Shown piece by piece: positions 1-7,460 of a stretch of 64,000 nucleotides of DNA. The stretch is from contig JAEYWP010000030.1 in assembly GCA_023428905.1 (NCBI GenBank), forward strand, positions 381,121-445,120, given 5' to 3'. The translations under genes and the position numbers were made by a program. Under the pieces are notes generated by a model. It was not told the origin of the DNA, did no database searches, and worked only from the letters and a program-made list of their open reading frames with translations. This DNA comes from Verrucomicrobiota bacterium (GTDB lineage: Bacteria; Verrucomicrobiota; Verrucomicrobiia; Opitutales; Opitutaceae). Every line of letters begins with the position of its first letter. The first letter of the stretch is position 1.

Positions 1-718
1 GAAACCGCAGGTTGGCCAAGTGCTGCTCCCGGGCCACGCGGTTGCAGAGCTGCACCAATTCGGGACGTGTCTCCACGCCGAGGACTTCCGCCCGCGTGCC
101 AAAGTGAGACGCAACGGCGAACGTGAGGTAACCTTTCCCGCAACCCATGTCGGCCACGCGAAAGGCGCGATCCGTCGGGAGGTTGGCCTCCTCGGTGAGG
201 TGGCTGACCAGTTCCACGAAGCGGTTGATCTGCCGAAATTTCGGGGCCATGCCCTCGCGGGCGAGCGCGCGTTCATTCATCACCCCGAGCGCATGGAGCC
301 ATGGCGCGGTGGGCGGAATCAGGTGCTCGCGGGTGCGATCGTGCCCTCCTTGCGCGGGGCCGGGTGCGGCGGCCGCGAGCTGCGCATGGACGCGGGTGGT
401 GCCGTCATCGGCGGTGGCGAGCTGCAGGGTTTGCACGGGCGTGAACAGGTGTGCGTCGCGAAACGCGTGTCCGATCAGCGGGACGAGGTGTTCAAGCGCC
501 TGGGCCGGCGGGAAATTCTTGGTCTCGTCGCGCGTCGTGTAGCGATAAACAAACGACAGATGAGGCCCGCTCTTGAGTGAGACGGGGCGGACAAAGAGGT
601 TTTTTAGCGCCGCGTCCGGGCCCCGGTATTTGCCGAGGCTGAGTTTCACCAGGACTCCCTGCTCCACACTGGTGCGCAAGGCGCTGAGGAATCGTTCGAG
701 GGCCGGTGAGGAGGTCAT
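1..718 (-). CDS. SAM-dependent methyltransferase, C-terminus cut by window edge
   Basis: About 239 N-terminal residues are present; the rest lies beyond position 1. The visible part has an N-terminal region of about 190 residues and then the class I methyltransferase motif I, DMGCGKGYLTF, followed by an acidic cofactor-binding turn (VLGVETRPELV). This shows a Rossmann-fold AdoMet methyltransferase; the substrate cannot be told. The ATG at 718 is chosen because its frame (MTSSPALERFLSALR) runs unbroken to motif I. The codons above it are also open, so a non-ATG start further up is possible. It is the last gene of a same-strand run that begins with the thioesterase at 4770, and lies 90 bp after the binding-protein gene. 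Confidence 0.8.
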   Translation of the reverse strand, partial: MTSSPALERFLSALRTSVEQGVLVKLSLGKYRGPDAALKNLFVRPVSLKSGPHLSFVYRYTTRDETKNFPPAQALEHLVPLIGHAFRDAHLFTPVQTLQLATADDGTTRVHAQLAAAAPGPAQGGHDRTREHLIPPTAPWLHALGVMNERALAREGMAPKFRQINRFVELVSHLTEEANLPTDRAFRVADMGCGKGYLTFAVASHFGTRAEVLGVETRPELVQLCNRVAREQHLANLRF

Positions 719-808
719 GAGCGTGTCGATGGGAGCGCGGTCGTTGCCGCGTACGCGCCAACGCTCGGCGAAGGATCCGGCCGGGGCAATGGCCAATGCG
801 CCCCGTCG

Positions 809-1816
809 CTAGGGCGTGGGCAGATACTCCGCCGTCATCACCCGCTCGACCGTGGTCTTGCCGGGTTTGATGATCCCGAGCTCCTCGAGCTGTTGGATCT
901 GGATACGGAAGCGGTCCGGAGCGATGCGGCCAATCAAGTGGACGCCGCCGTCCTTGCGGCCGACCACCAGCTTTTCGTCGATGATCATCTGGCGCGAGAA
1001 GGCCAGGAACTCGTCGGTGTTGTTCCGGTTGGCCTCCTTCAACGCCTGGTGGGCCGGAGTTGGATCGCCTTCCAGGTAGTCCCGCCAGCCACGGATGAAG
1101 GCGGCCATGAAGGCGCGCAGCGTCTCCGGATTGCGGGCGGCCCAGTCTCTGTTGGCGATCAATACGGTATAGGCATCAAAACCGGCATCCCAGGCGTACA
1201 GGTATTTGGGGCGGGGCCCGCCGGCCTTCAGGATATGGAAAGGCTCCGCGATGTAGTAACCCTGCTGGATCGCCTGCTTGTCCGCCACGAAGGTGGCGGT
1301 GGAAAAGTTCTGTGGGGCGAGCTGGAAATCGATCCCGTACTTTTTCTTTAGATACGGCAGAAAGGCCCAGTTCAGGCGTGCAATCAGGGTGCGCCCGTTC
1401 AATTCCTCAAAACGCGAGACCGGATTGTCCGGGTGCAGCATCAGGACGGAGGGGTCGTTCTGAAAAACGGCGCCGACCTGGACGATGGGCAGGTCCTGGT
1501 TGTGGATGGCCACGATCGAGTTGGTGCTGTCCGCCTGGGCGATATCGGCGCGCCCGGTGGCGGTGGCTTGCGTGGGGTTCACGTTAGGGCCACCCGGGAG
1601 GAGGGTGACATCGAGCCCGGCCTCGGCAAAAAAGCCGCGGGCCTGCGCCTGGTAGAGGCCGCCGTGCTCCGGTTCGGGCACCCAATCGAGTTGAACCACG
1701 ACCTTGGTCAATGCGCCCGCGGGCGCAGGCGCGGAGGCCGCGGTGTCGGAGGTTTTCTTTCCGCAGCCCACCAAGGCAACGGCGACGGCGAGAGCGAAGA
1801 GCGTGCGGGCGGACAT
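809..1816 (-). CDS. NMT1/THI5-like ABC transporter substrate-binding lipoprotein
   Basis: 335 residues. The N-terminus is a lipoprotein signal (MSARTLFALAVAVALVGCGKK) with lipobox LVGC, so the mature protein should be tethered to a membrane by its cysteine. The body matches the NMT1/THI5/SsuA-like periplasmic binding fold: VVVQLDWVPEPEHGGLYQAQ, then ADIAQADSTNSIVAIHNQ and a later FHILKAGG segment. Relatives bind thiamine pyrimidine precursors, riboflavin, sulfonates or nitrate; the LDW...HGGLY opening is closest to the pyrimidine/flavin type, but the ligand is not settled. No permease or ATPase gene adjoins it, so it is an orphan here. The ATG at 1816 puts the signal peptide at the extreme N-terminus; a TTG 36 bp upstream would add a charged leader and is less likely. 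Confidence 0.82.
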   Translation of the reverse strand: MSARTLFALAVAVALVGCGKKTSDTAASAPAPAGALTKVVVQLDWVPEPEHGGLYQAQARGFFAEAGLDVTLLPGGPNVNPTQATATGRADIAQADSTNSIVAIHNQDLPIVQVGAVFQNDPSVLMLHPDNPVSRFEELNGRTLIARLNWAFLPYLKKKYGIDFQLAPQNFSTATFVADKQAIQQGYYIAEPFHILKAGGPRPKYLYAWDAGFDAYTVLIANRDWAARNPETLRAFMAAFIRGWRDYLEGDPTPAHQALKEANRNNTDEFLAFSRQMIIDEKLVVGRKDGGVHLIGRIAPDRFRIQIQQLEELGIIKPGKTTVERVMTAEYLPTP

Positions 1817-1865
1817 GATGGCGTAAGAAGCTCCGCGCCGCCTGGTTTTCAAGCGCGCGGGCGTG

Positions 1866-2711
1866 TCAGCCGCTGCGTTCGGCGGACCCGCCGCTCCACT
1901 TCAGCTTGGTGCGTACGACGGAGAAGTGGGAGTAGCTGCGACGCTGCGCGAGCAGGAACTGGGTCTTGGAAAGGGCGATCTCGACGGGCGCTCCCTCGCA
2001 TTTGACCTGTTTGCGCTGGCCATCGATGGCCACGAGGACGCGCGAATCGCTCTCGCGGTGAAAGACGCGCAGTTTGACGTCGTGGCGGAAGATGATGGAG
2101 CGGTTGCTCAGCGTGTGCGGGCAGATCGGCGTCATTGCGATCACCTCCGCGCCGGGATGGATCAGCGGCCCCCCGGCGGACAGATTATAGGCGGTCGAGC
2201 CGGTGGGGGTGGAGAAGATCAAGCCGTCGCAGTGGTATTCCGTCACCAACTCGTCGTCCGCGTACACCTCCAGGCGAACAAGGCGAGAGCTGAACTCGTC
2301 CTTGATCAGCACGTCGTTGAGAGCGAGGTCGTGATTGCCGGGGGAGGTCGAGCAATCGAGCAGCGAGCGTGGCGCGACGCAAAAGTCGCCTTCCAAGAGC
2401 CGTGGAAAAAGGGCCTCGATCTCGTCGGCGGAAAAGGTCGTGAGGAAACCGAGGCTGCCGCGGTTGACGCCGATGACCGGCACCTTTTCGCGGGCTGCCT
2501 CCGCCGCGATGCCGAGCAGGGTGCCGTCGCCGCCGATCACACAGCAGGCATCGCAACCTTTGAGGAAGCCGGGCGCCACCGGATATGCCGCGGTGGTCCG
2601 CACTGCCACGCCGCGTGCCTCGGCAACGGTCTGGAGCGCGTGGCCCAACTCGGGAGCGCCGGTCTTGGTATCGTTGACCACGAAGGCGAGCGTGCGGATC
2701 GGCGGCTGCAT
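1866..2711 (-). CDS. nadK: NAD kinase
   Basis: 281 residues, normal for the family. It phosphorylates NAD to NADP in the cytoplasm. The signature GGDGT is at residues 60-64, followed by the glycine-rich NRGSLGFLTTF segment, the ALNDVLI loop that contacts NAD, and GLIFSTPTGSTAYNLSAGGP near residue 180. The start is the ATG at 2711, where the protein opens with MQPPIRTLAFVVND; the open frame upstream has no family similarity. It sits 55 bp after tlyA on the same strand, and the binding-protein gene follows after 49 bp, so co-transcription is plausible. The tlyA-nadK pairing is also common in other bacteria. Confidence 0.95.
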   Translation of the reverse strand: MQPPIRTLAFVVNDTKTGAPELGHALQTVAEARGVAVRTTAAYPVAPGFLKGCDACCVIGGDGTLLGIAAEAAREKVPVIGVNRGSLGFLTTFSADEIEALFPRLLEGDFCVAPRSLLDCSTSPGNHDLALNDVLIKDEFSSRLVRLEVYADDELVTEYHCDGLIFSTPTGSTAYNLSAGGPLIHPGAEVIAMTPICPHTLSNRSIIFRHDVKLRVFHRESDSRVLVAIDGQRKQVKCEGAPVEIALSKTQFLLAQRRSYSHFSVVRTKLKWSGGSAERSG

Positions 2712-2766
2712 GCGTGACCTACTGCACACGAAAACCCGAATGGGCAAGGCAAGGGAACCGCGGCGC

Positions 2767-3525
2767 TCAGCTCGCCGCCGGCGCCTTGCGCAGACCGAGG
2801 AGAAATTCGCGGTTCCCATCGGTGCCGTGGAGCGGCGAATCGATCGTGCCGATGAGCTGGGCGCCGGGGAGGTCGCGCAGCGCAAACGCAGTGATTTCCG
2901 TCAGCACCGCCTCCTGCACCGCGGGGTCGCGGATCACGCCCCGCCCCTTGTCCACTTCCTCTTTGCCGGCCTCGAACTGCGGTTTCACCAGGGCGATGAG
3001 GATGCCGCCGGCGCGCACCAGAGGCCAGACCGAGGGCAGCACGGCCTTCAGCGAGATGAAAGACAGGTCCATCACGGCGGCGTCGTACGAGGCTCGCGGA
3101 AGATCCGCCGCCGTCAGATGGCGTGCGTTCACCTTTTCTAGGTTGGTCACCCGCGGATCCGCCCGCAGGCGTGCGTGGAGCTGCGCCCGGCCCACATCGA
3201 CGCAGACCACGCTCGCGGCACCAGCTTGCAGGGCACAGTCGGTGAAACCGCCGGTGGATGCACCCACATCAATCACATGTGCGCCGGCGAGGGACGTCCG
3301 AAAACGATCCAGGAAACCTTGAAGTTTCTCGCCCCCGCGGCTCACAAACCGCGGCGGCTGCTCGACCGACAACGCGACATCGGGCGGATATTCCTTCCCG
3401 GGTTTGTCCAGGCGCTCCGTGCCCTGCAGCACCCGTCCGGCCATGATCAACGCCTTTGCCTGGGAGCGCGATTCCGCCAGTCCGCGCGCGACCAGAAGTT
3501 CGTCGAGTCGTTGTTTGGAGGCCAT
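2767..3525 (-). CDS. tlyA: TlyA-family rRNA (cytidine-2'-O)-methyltransferase
   Basis: 252 residues. An N-terminal S4 RNA-binding domain (RLDELLVARGLAESRSQAKA, residues 6-25, continuing to about 60) precedes an FtsJ-like methyltransferase domain with motif VIDVGASTGGFTDCAL and the loops DLSFISLKAVLPS and LVKPQFEAGKEEVDKGRGVI. TlyA proteins 2'-O-methylate cytidines in 16S and/or 23S rRNA; some are also called haemolysins, which is probably not the primary role. The ATG at 3525 lies only 8 bp after the upstream glycosylase stop, suggesting translational coupling. Confidence 0.93.
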   Translation of the reverse strand: MASKQRLDELLVARGLAESRSQAKALIMAGRVLQGTERLDKPGKEYPPDVALSVEQPPRFVSRGGEKLQGFLDRFRTSLAGAHVIDVGASTGGFTDCALQAGAASVVCVDVGRAQLHARLRADPRVTNLEKVNARHLTAADLPRASYDAAVMDLSFISLKAVLPSVWPLVRAGGILIALVKPQFEAGKEEVDKGRGVIRDPAVQEAVLTEITAFALRDLPGAQLIGTIDSPLHGTDGNREFLLGLRKAPAAS

Positions 3526-3533
3526 CGGTGGGT

Positions 3534-4340
3534 TCAGCTACGTGGCGGCTTCTGTCGTCCCGGGGACCAGCAGGTGGTGCGGCCGCCGATTTGCTCCCGC
3601 TTGAGCAGAACGCCGGTTTTTGGGCAGCGGCCACCGTCCTCCCAGCGGTGCCAGAAAAGCCAGGACTTGGGCGCGCTATCGATCTCCTTGCCGATGCGTT
3701 TCAGCGCCTCGCGGGCGACCCAGCGGGTCTCGCGGTGCAGCGTCTTTATCTCGGCAGGCGTGAGGGAGCCGGCGGCGCGGCGCGGATGGATCCCGGCGCG
3801 CCAGAGGATCTCGTCCGCCATCCAGTTTCCGATCCCGGGAAAACGTTCCTGCATCAACAGGACCGCCTTGATGGGGGCCTTCTTCCGGCGCTGAAGGAAG
3901 GTACCGAGCGCAGCGAGCGTGAAGGCCGGCGAGGTGAGGGCGGGTGCGATTTTGGTCCACCAATCCGGCGCCTCCGTCCCGAGGGAGAACTGGATCCGTC
4001 CAAACTGACGAAAATCGAGGAAGACGAGGGCGTGCGACGCGGTGTAGAGGACGAGGTGGGCGTGCTTTTCCGGCAAATACTCCGGGGCGGGAAGCTTGAG
4101 TTCGCCGGTCATCCCCAGATGGATACCCAGCCAGGCGTTTCCGCTGAAGCGGAAGAGCATCTGTTTTGCCGCCGCTTCGGAGTGTTGGAACGTCGCTCCC
4201 GTGAGGCCGCGCACCAGTGCCTGGCGATCAACCCCACGGAGGAGCCGCGACCCGGGGCGCAGGTGGACACGCTCGATCCTCTGGCCCAGGGCGGGATCCC
4301 AGCGGCGGCGGTAATACTCCACTTCTCCGAGTTCGGGCAT
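3534..4340 (-). CDS. Fpg/Nei-family DNA glycosylase with zincless finger
   Basis: 268 residues. It begins MPELGEVE, keeping the catalytic Pro2 and Glu3 of the Fpg/Nei family, and has the conserved lysine near residue 59 (EAAAKQMLFRF) and the helix-two-turn-helix segment GIGNWMADEILWRAGIHP. These enzymes excise oxidised bases and cleave the AP site. The C-terminal finger is unusual: where the family has C-x2-C-x16-C-x2-C, this protein reads RCPKTG...GGRTTCWSPGRQ, with Cys239 kept but the other three expected ligands read as Thr242, Ser259 and Arg262. The fold may be retained without zinc, as in NEIL1-like and plant enzymes. It starts 22 bp after the thioesterase gene. Confidence 0.88.
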   Translation of the reverse strand: MPELGEVEYYRRRWDPALGQRIERVHLRPGSRLLRGVDRQALVRGLTGATFQHSEAAAKQMLFRFSGNAWLGIHLGMTGELKLPAPEYLPEKHAHLVLYTASHALVFLDFRQFGRIQFSLGTEAPDWWTKIAPALTSPAFTLAALGTFLQRRKKAPIKAVLLMQERFPGIGNWMADEILWRAGIHPRRAAGSLTPAEIKTLHRETRWVAREALKRIGKEIDSAPKSWLFWHRWEDGGRCPKTGVLLKREQIGGRTTCWSPGRQKPPRS

Positions 4341-4362
4341 GGCGGGGGAGCCGCTACGATGA

Positions 4363-4770
4363 TCAACCGACCCAGGCTTTCAACGCCTCGGGCAGCACGA
4401 CGCGCTGGCGGGTGGTGCTTTCGATGCAGACGTGATGCGTGCGCACGTTAGCCGCCAGTTTGTCCGGCTGGCCGCGTTTCATCATCATGTAGTCGACGGC
4501 GTAGCTGTCGGGAGTGAGCAGCGAAGGCTGGACCGCCACCACGACCCTGTCGCCGCACAGCAGAGGTCGAAGGTAGTCGGCCTGGCTGTGGGAGATCGGC
4601 ATGACCACACCCGAGTCCGAGAAAAAGCGGCGCACGTCAAAACCCGCGGCCGCCAGCGACTCCTCATAAGCCTCGTGGCAGATGGCGAGGTAGTTGGCGA
4701 AAAACACCACCCCCGCGGCATCTGTGTCCGGAAAGTGGATCGTGCGCTCGTACATAAACGGTGTGCCCAT
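4363..4770 (-). CDS. Acyl-CoA thioesterase, 4HBT hotdog family
   Basis: 135 residues. The N-terminus FPDTDAAGVVFFANYLAICHEAYEE is the 4-hydroxybenzoyl-CoA thioesterase/YbgC hotdog signature, with the catalytic aspartate in DTDAAG. The substrate is an acyl- or aroyl-CoA. Given menaquinone genes elsewhere in the window, a DHNA-CoA thioesterase role is possible, but nothing in the sequence settles this. The ATG at 4770 gives MGTPFMYERT; the second methionine (4755) is an equally reasonable start. It is the first gene of the minus-strand run and is preceded by a long repeat region. Confidence 0.85.
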   Translation of the reverse strand: MGTPFMYERTIHFPDTDAAGVVFFANYLAICHEAYEESLAAAGFDVRRFFSDSGVVMPISHSQADYLRPLLCGDRVVVAVQPSLLTPDSYAVDYMMMKRGQPDKLAANVRTHHVCIESTTRQRVVLPEALKAWVG

Positions 4771-5162
4771 CGAGCCAGCGAAACCACGAATGGCGGCGAA
4801 TGCACCCCAAAGTTTGCGCAAAGGCGATCCCACACGGGAGAACCACGAAGGGACGCGCATGGACACGAAAGCGGTGGAAGGGGGGCGTACGGGCGCTTGC
4901 GCCGGGGGGCTCGGCAAACACATCCAAGGCGATGAAACCACGGATGAACACAGAGGGACACGGATGAGGGGCTGGGGTACGTGGGCAGACTCAATGGCTA
5001 CGCGTTCCGCACCGGATGACTGCCCGTGTGCGGTTCCTCCGTGTTCATCCGTGTCCATCCGTGGTCCCAAACCGCTCGTCTCCCAGCGCCGCGATTTTCC
5101 CCTCCTGTCGTTTTGTGGTTCAGGTATTCGAGTGGATTCATCCGCCTTCGTGGTTCAAAGCT
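4771..5162. repeat. Nested inverted-repeat intergenic block
   Basis: No gene lies in these 392 bp, which separate the divergent thioesterase and polX genes. The block is a nested palindrome. The outer arms are GAACCACGAAGG at 4840-4851 and its exact complement at 5145-5156. The inner arms, 4937-4966 and 5037-5065, are made of reiterated CCACGGATG/ACACGGATG words and their complements. Extra copies of ACCACGAA lie at 4785-4795. The same vocabulary recurs at 61407-61576 and, as CACAGAG/CACGGAG, at 11361-11525. The block must also hold promoters for both flanking genes, but I cannot pick a convincing one. Confidence 0.8.
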
Positions 5163-6986
5163 ATGGGCATCGTGACCAAGAACGACATTGCCGACATCCT
5201 GACTGAGATCGCCGTCCTTCTGGAGCTGAAGGGCGAGAACCCCTTCAAGACGCGGGCGTACCAGACGGGAGCCCGGGCACTCGAGGCGCTGGAGGAGGAC
5301 CTTGGCACCATCATCGCCGAGGGCCGGCTCGATGCGATCAAGGGCATCGGGGACGCGCTTTCGAAAAAGATCGTCGAACTTCACGGCACGGGCCGGCTGC
5401 GTTTCTACGATGAGTTGAAGGCCTCGATCCCGCCCGGGTTGGTGGAGATGCTGGATATTCCGGGCCTGGGGCCGAAAAAGATCATCGCGCTCCACCAGAA
5501 GCTGGGGGTCGACAGCATTGCCGCCCTCACGCAAGCGTGCGCCGACGGCTTGGTCGCGGGCCTCCCTGGATTTGGAGACAAGACGCAGGAGAAGATCATC
5601 GCAGGTATCCGCAATCGCGAAGCCTATGGCCGGCGCCACATCTGGTGGGATGCCTTCCAGGTGGCCGAACCGATTCTTGCCGGGCTACGCGCATTGCCAC
5701 AGGTGGAAAAAGCAGAGCATGCCGGCAGCCTGCGACGGGGCATGGAGACGGTGGGCGATCTCGACTTCATCGTCGCGGCTGCCGACGTCGCACCGGTGGT
5801 CGAGTGGTTTACCTCCCGGGACGGCATCCGCGAGGTCACCGCGAAAGGGGACACCAAGGCCAGCGTTCGTTACCAGAGCGGCCTGCAGGCGGACCTCCGC
5901 ATCGTGCCTTCGGAGCAGTTTGCCTTCGCCCTGCATCACTTCACCGGCTCAAAAGATCACAACGTGCAGATGCGCCAGCGTGCGCTCGCCCGCGGCCTGA
6001 GCCTGAGCGAGTGGGGGTTGGTGCCCGCCGAGGGCGCCGGGACGGTGAAGGAGAAAGTGGGCGTCGGGCAGAAGTCGCCCGCCGCGGGCGCCCCCGCGAA
6101 AACGGTTAAGAAAGCCGCAGCCGAGCCGACGGTGCCCGCCGTCGCCACGGAGTCCGAGCTTTTTGCCGCGCTCGACCTGCCGTTCATCCCGCCGGAGCTG
6201 CGGGAGGGGTTGGGGGAAATCGAGGCGGCGGAGGCCGGTCAGCTGCCCGAGCTGGTGGACTTCGCCGACCTTCGCGGCGCCTTCCACAACCACACCACCG
6301 CTTCCGACGGGCGCAACACCCTCAATGAGATGGTGGCGGCGGCCGATGCCCTCGGCTGGGAATACATCGGCATCGCCGATCACTCCAAGGCCAGCTTCCA
6401 GGCCAACGGCCTGAGCGAGGAGCGGCTGCTCAAGCAGGTCGCCGATATCCGGGCGCTGAATACCTCGGGCCGCTTCAAGGTCCACGTCTTCACCGGCACC
6501 GAGTGCGACATCCTGGCGGACGGGCGGATGGATTTCGACGACGCCACCCTGGCGCAGCTCGATTACGTGGTGGGTTCGGTCCACAACGCCTTTGCCCAGT
6601 CGGAGGGGGACATGACCGCGCGGATCATCCGGGCGATGGAATGCGGCCGCATGACCATGCTAGGGCATCTGACGGGCCGGCTGCTGCTGCGTCGCGAAGG
6701 TTACCCCGTGAACACCGCCCGCATCGTGGATGCGGCGATCGCCAACGGTGTCGTTATCGAACTCAACGCGAGCCCCTGGCGGCTGGACATGGACTGGCGC
6801 CACTGGCGTCGTGCGGCGGAGCGGGGTGTCTTGTGCGCCATCAACCCCGATGCACACGACCTGCACGCGCTGACCTTTCTCCAGACCGGGGTGCGGGCGG
6901 CCCGGAAGGGCTGGCTGACCAAACAGCAGGTGATCACCACGAAACCACTACAGGAGATGAAAGCCTGGCTGGCCGGACGACGCTGA
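5163..6986 (+). CDS. polX: DNA polymerase X with PHP domain
   Basis: 607 residues. The order is helix-hairpin-helix region (DAIKGIGDALSKKI and DIPGLGPKKIIALHQ), Pol beta-like nucleotidyltransferase (GSLRRGMETVGDLDF, with the metal-binding D-x-D, and the third aspartate in LQADLRIV), an alanine/lysine-rich linker near residues 300-340, then a C-terminal PHP domain beginning AFHNHTTASDGRNTLNEM and including GIADHSK and GTECDI. Bacterial PolX fills short gaps in base-excision repair, and the PHP domain gives Mn-dependent 3'-5' exonuclease and AP-site activity. The ATG at 5163 opens MGIVTKNDIADILTEIA, the usual PolX start, only 6 bp after the repeat arm. Confidence 0.95.
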   Translation: MGIVTKNDIADILTEIAVLLELKGENPFKTRAYQTGARALEALEEDLGTIIAEGRLDAIKGIGDALSKKIVELHGTGRLRFYDELKASIPPGLVEMLDIPGLGPKKIIALHQKLGVDSIAALTQACADGLVAGLPGFGDKTQEKIIAGIRNREAYGRRHIWWDAFQVAEPILAGLRALPQVEKAEHAGSLRRGMETVGDLDFIVAAADVAPVVEWFTSRDGIREVTAKGDTKASVRYQSGLQADLRIVPSEQFAFALHHFTGSKDHNVQMRQRALARGLSLSEWGLVPAEGAGTVKEKVGVGQKSPAAGAPAKTVKKAAAEPTVPAVATESELFAALDLPFIPPELREGLGEIEAAEAGQLPELVDFADLRGAFHNHTTASDGRNTLNEMVAAADALGWEYIGIADHSKASFQANGLSEERLLKQVADIRALNTSGRFKVHVFTGTECDILADGRMDFDDATLAQLDYVVGSVHNAFAQSEGDMTARIIRAMECGRMTMLGHLTGRLLLRREGYPVNTARIVDAAIANGVVIELNASPWRLDMDWRHWRRAAERGVLCAINPDAHDLHALTFLQTGVRAARKGWLTKQQVITTKPLQEMKAWLAGRR

Positions 6987-7052
6987 CCCGATGAAGCCCC
7001 TTTCGCCCCCAAACACTTTGATTCCATCCGCAACCGCCAGGACGTTTTGAGC

Positions 7053-7445
7053 ATGAGTGTCTACCTGTGGATTGCCGTGGGCGGCGCGCTGGGAAGCCTG
7101 CTCCGTTTTGCCCTTTCCTCTGCCGCCACCCAGGCATGGGGGCAGGCGTTCCCCTGGGGGACGCTGGCGGTGAACGTCCTCGGCTCGTTCCTCATCGGTT
7201 CTTTCGCCGCCTATGTGATGACGGGTGGGAAGGTCACCGTCCGTTCCGAAGTCTGGCATTTTGTCACCACCGGCGTGCTCGGTGGCTTCACCACCTTTTC
7301 CTCCTTCAGCCTGCAGACCCTCCAGCTCGCGCGCGACGGGTCCTGGGGGCGCGCCGGAGCGAACATTGCGCTATCCCTCGTCGCGTGTTTTGCGGCGGTG
7401 TGGGTGGGGTTCGCCGCGATGGGCTGGCTCCGGTCGCGCGGCTAA
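7053..7445 (+). CDS. crcB: Fluoride exporter CrcB/Fluc
   Basis: 130 residues with four hydrophobic segments. It carries the Fluc signatures GGALGSLLRF near the N-terminus, GTLAVNVLGSFLIG, and GVLGGFTTFSSFSLQ, the Phe-box region lining the fluoride pore. It forms dual-topology dimers in the inner membrane and expels fluoride. The ATG at 7053 is preferred over a TTG 6 bp upstream. It follows polX by 66 bp. I looked for a fluoride riboswitch in that gap and could not support one. Confidence 0.95.
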   Translation: MSVYLWIAVGGALGSLLRFALSSAATQAWGQAFPWGTLAVNVLGSFLIGSFAAYVMTGGKVTVRSEVWHFVTTGVLGGFTTFSSFSLQTLQLARDGSWGRAGANIALSLVACFAAVWVGFAAMGWLRSRG

Positions 7446-7460
7446 CGCGGGCGCCGCGCC

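Noticed and set aside
6987..7052. A fluoride riboswitch before crcB
   Set aside because: Words such as CGATGAAGCC and AACCGCC are present, but the order and the second CTGATG-like part of the motif are not seen in the 66 bp available.
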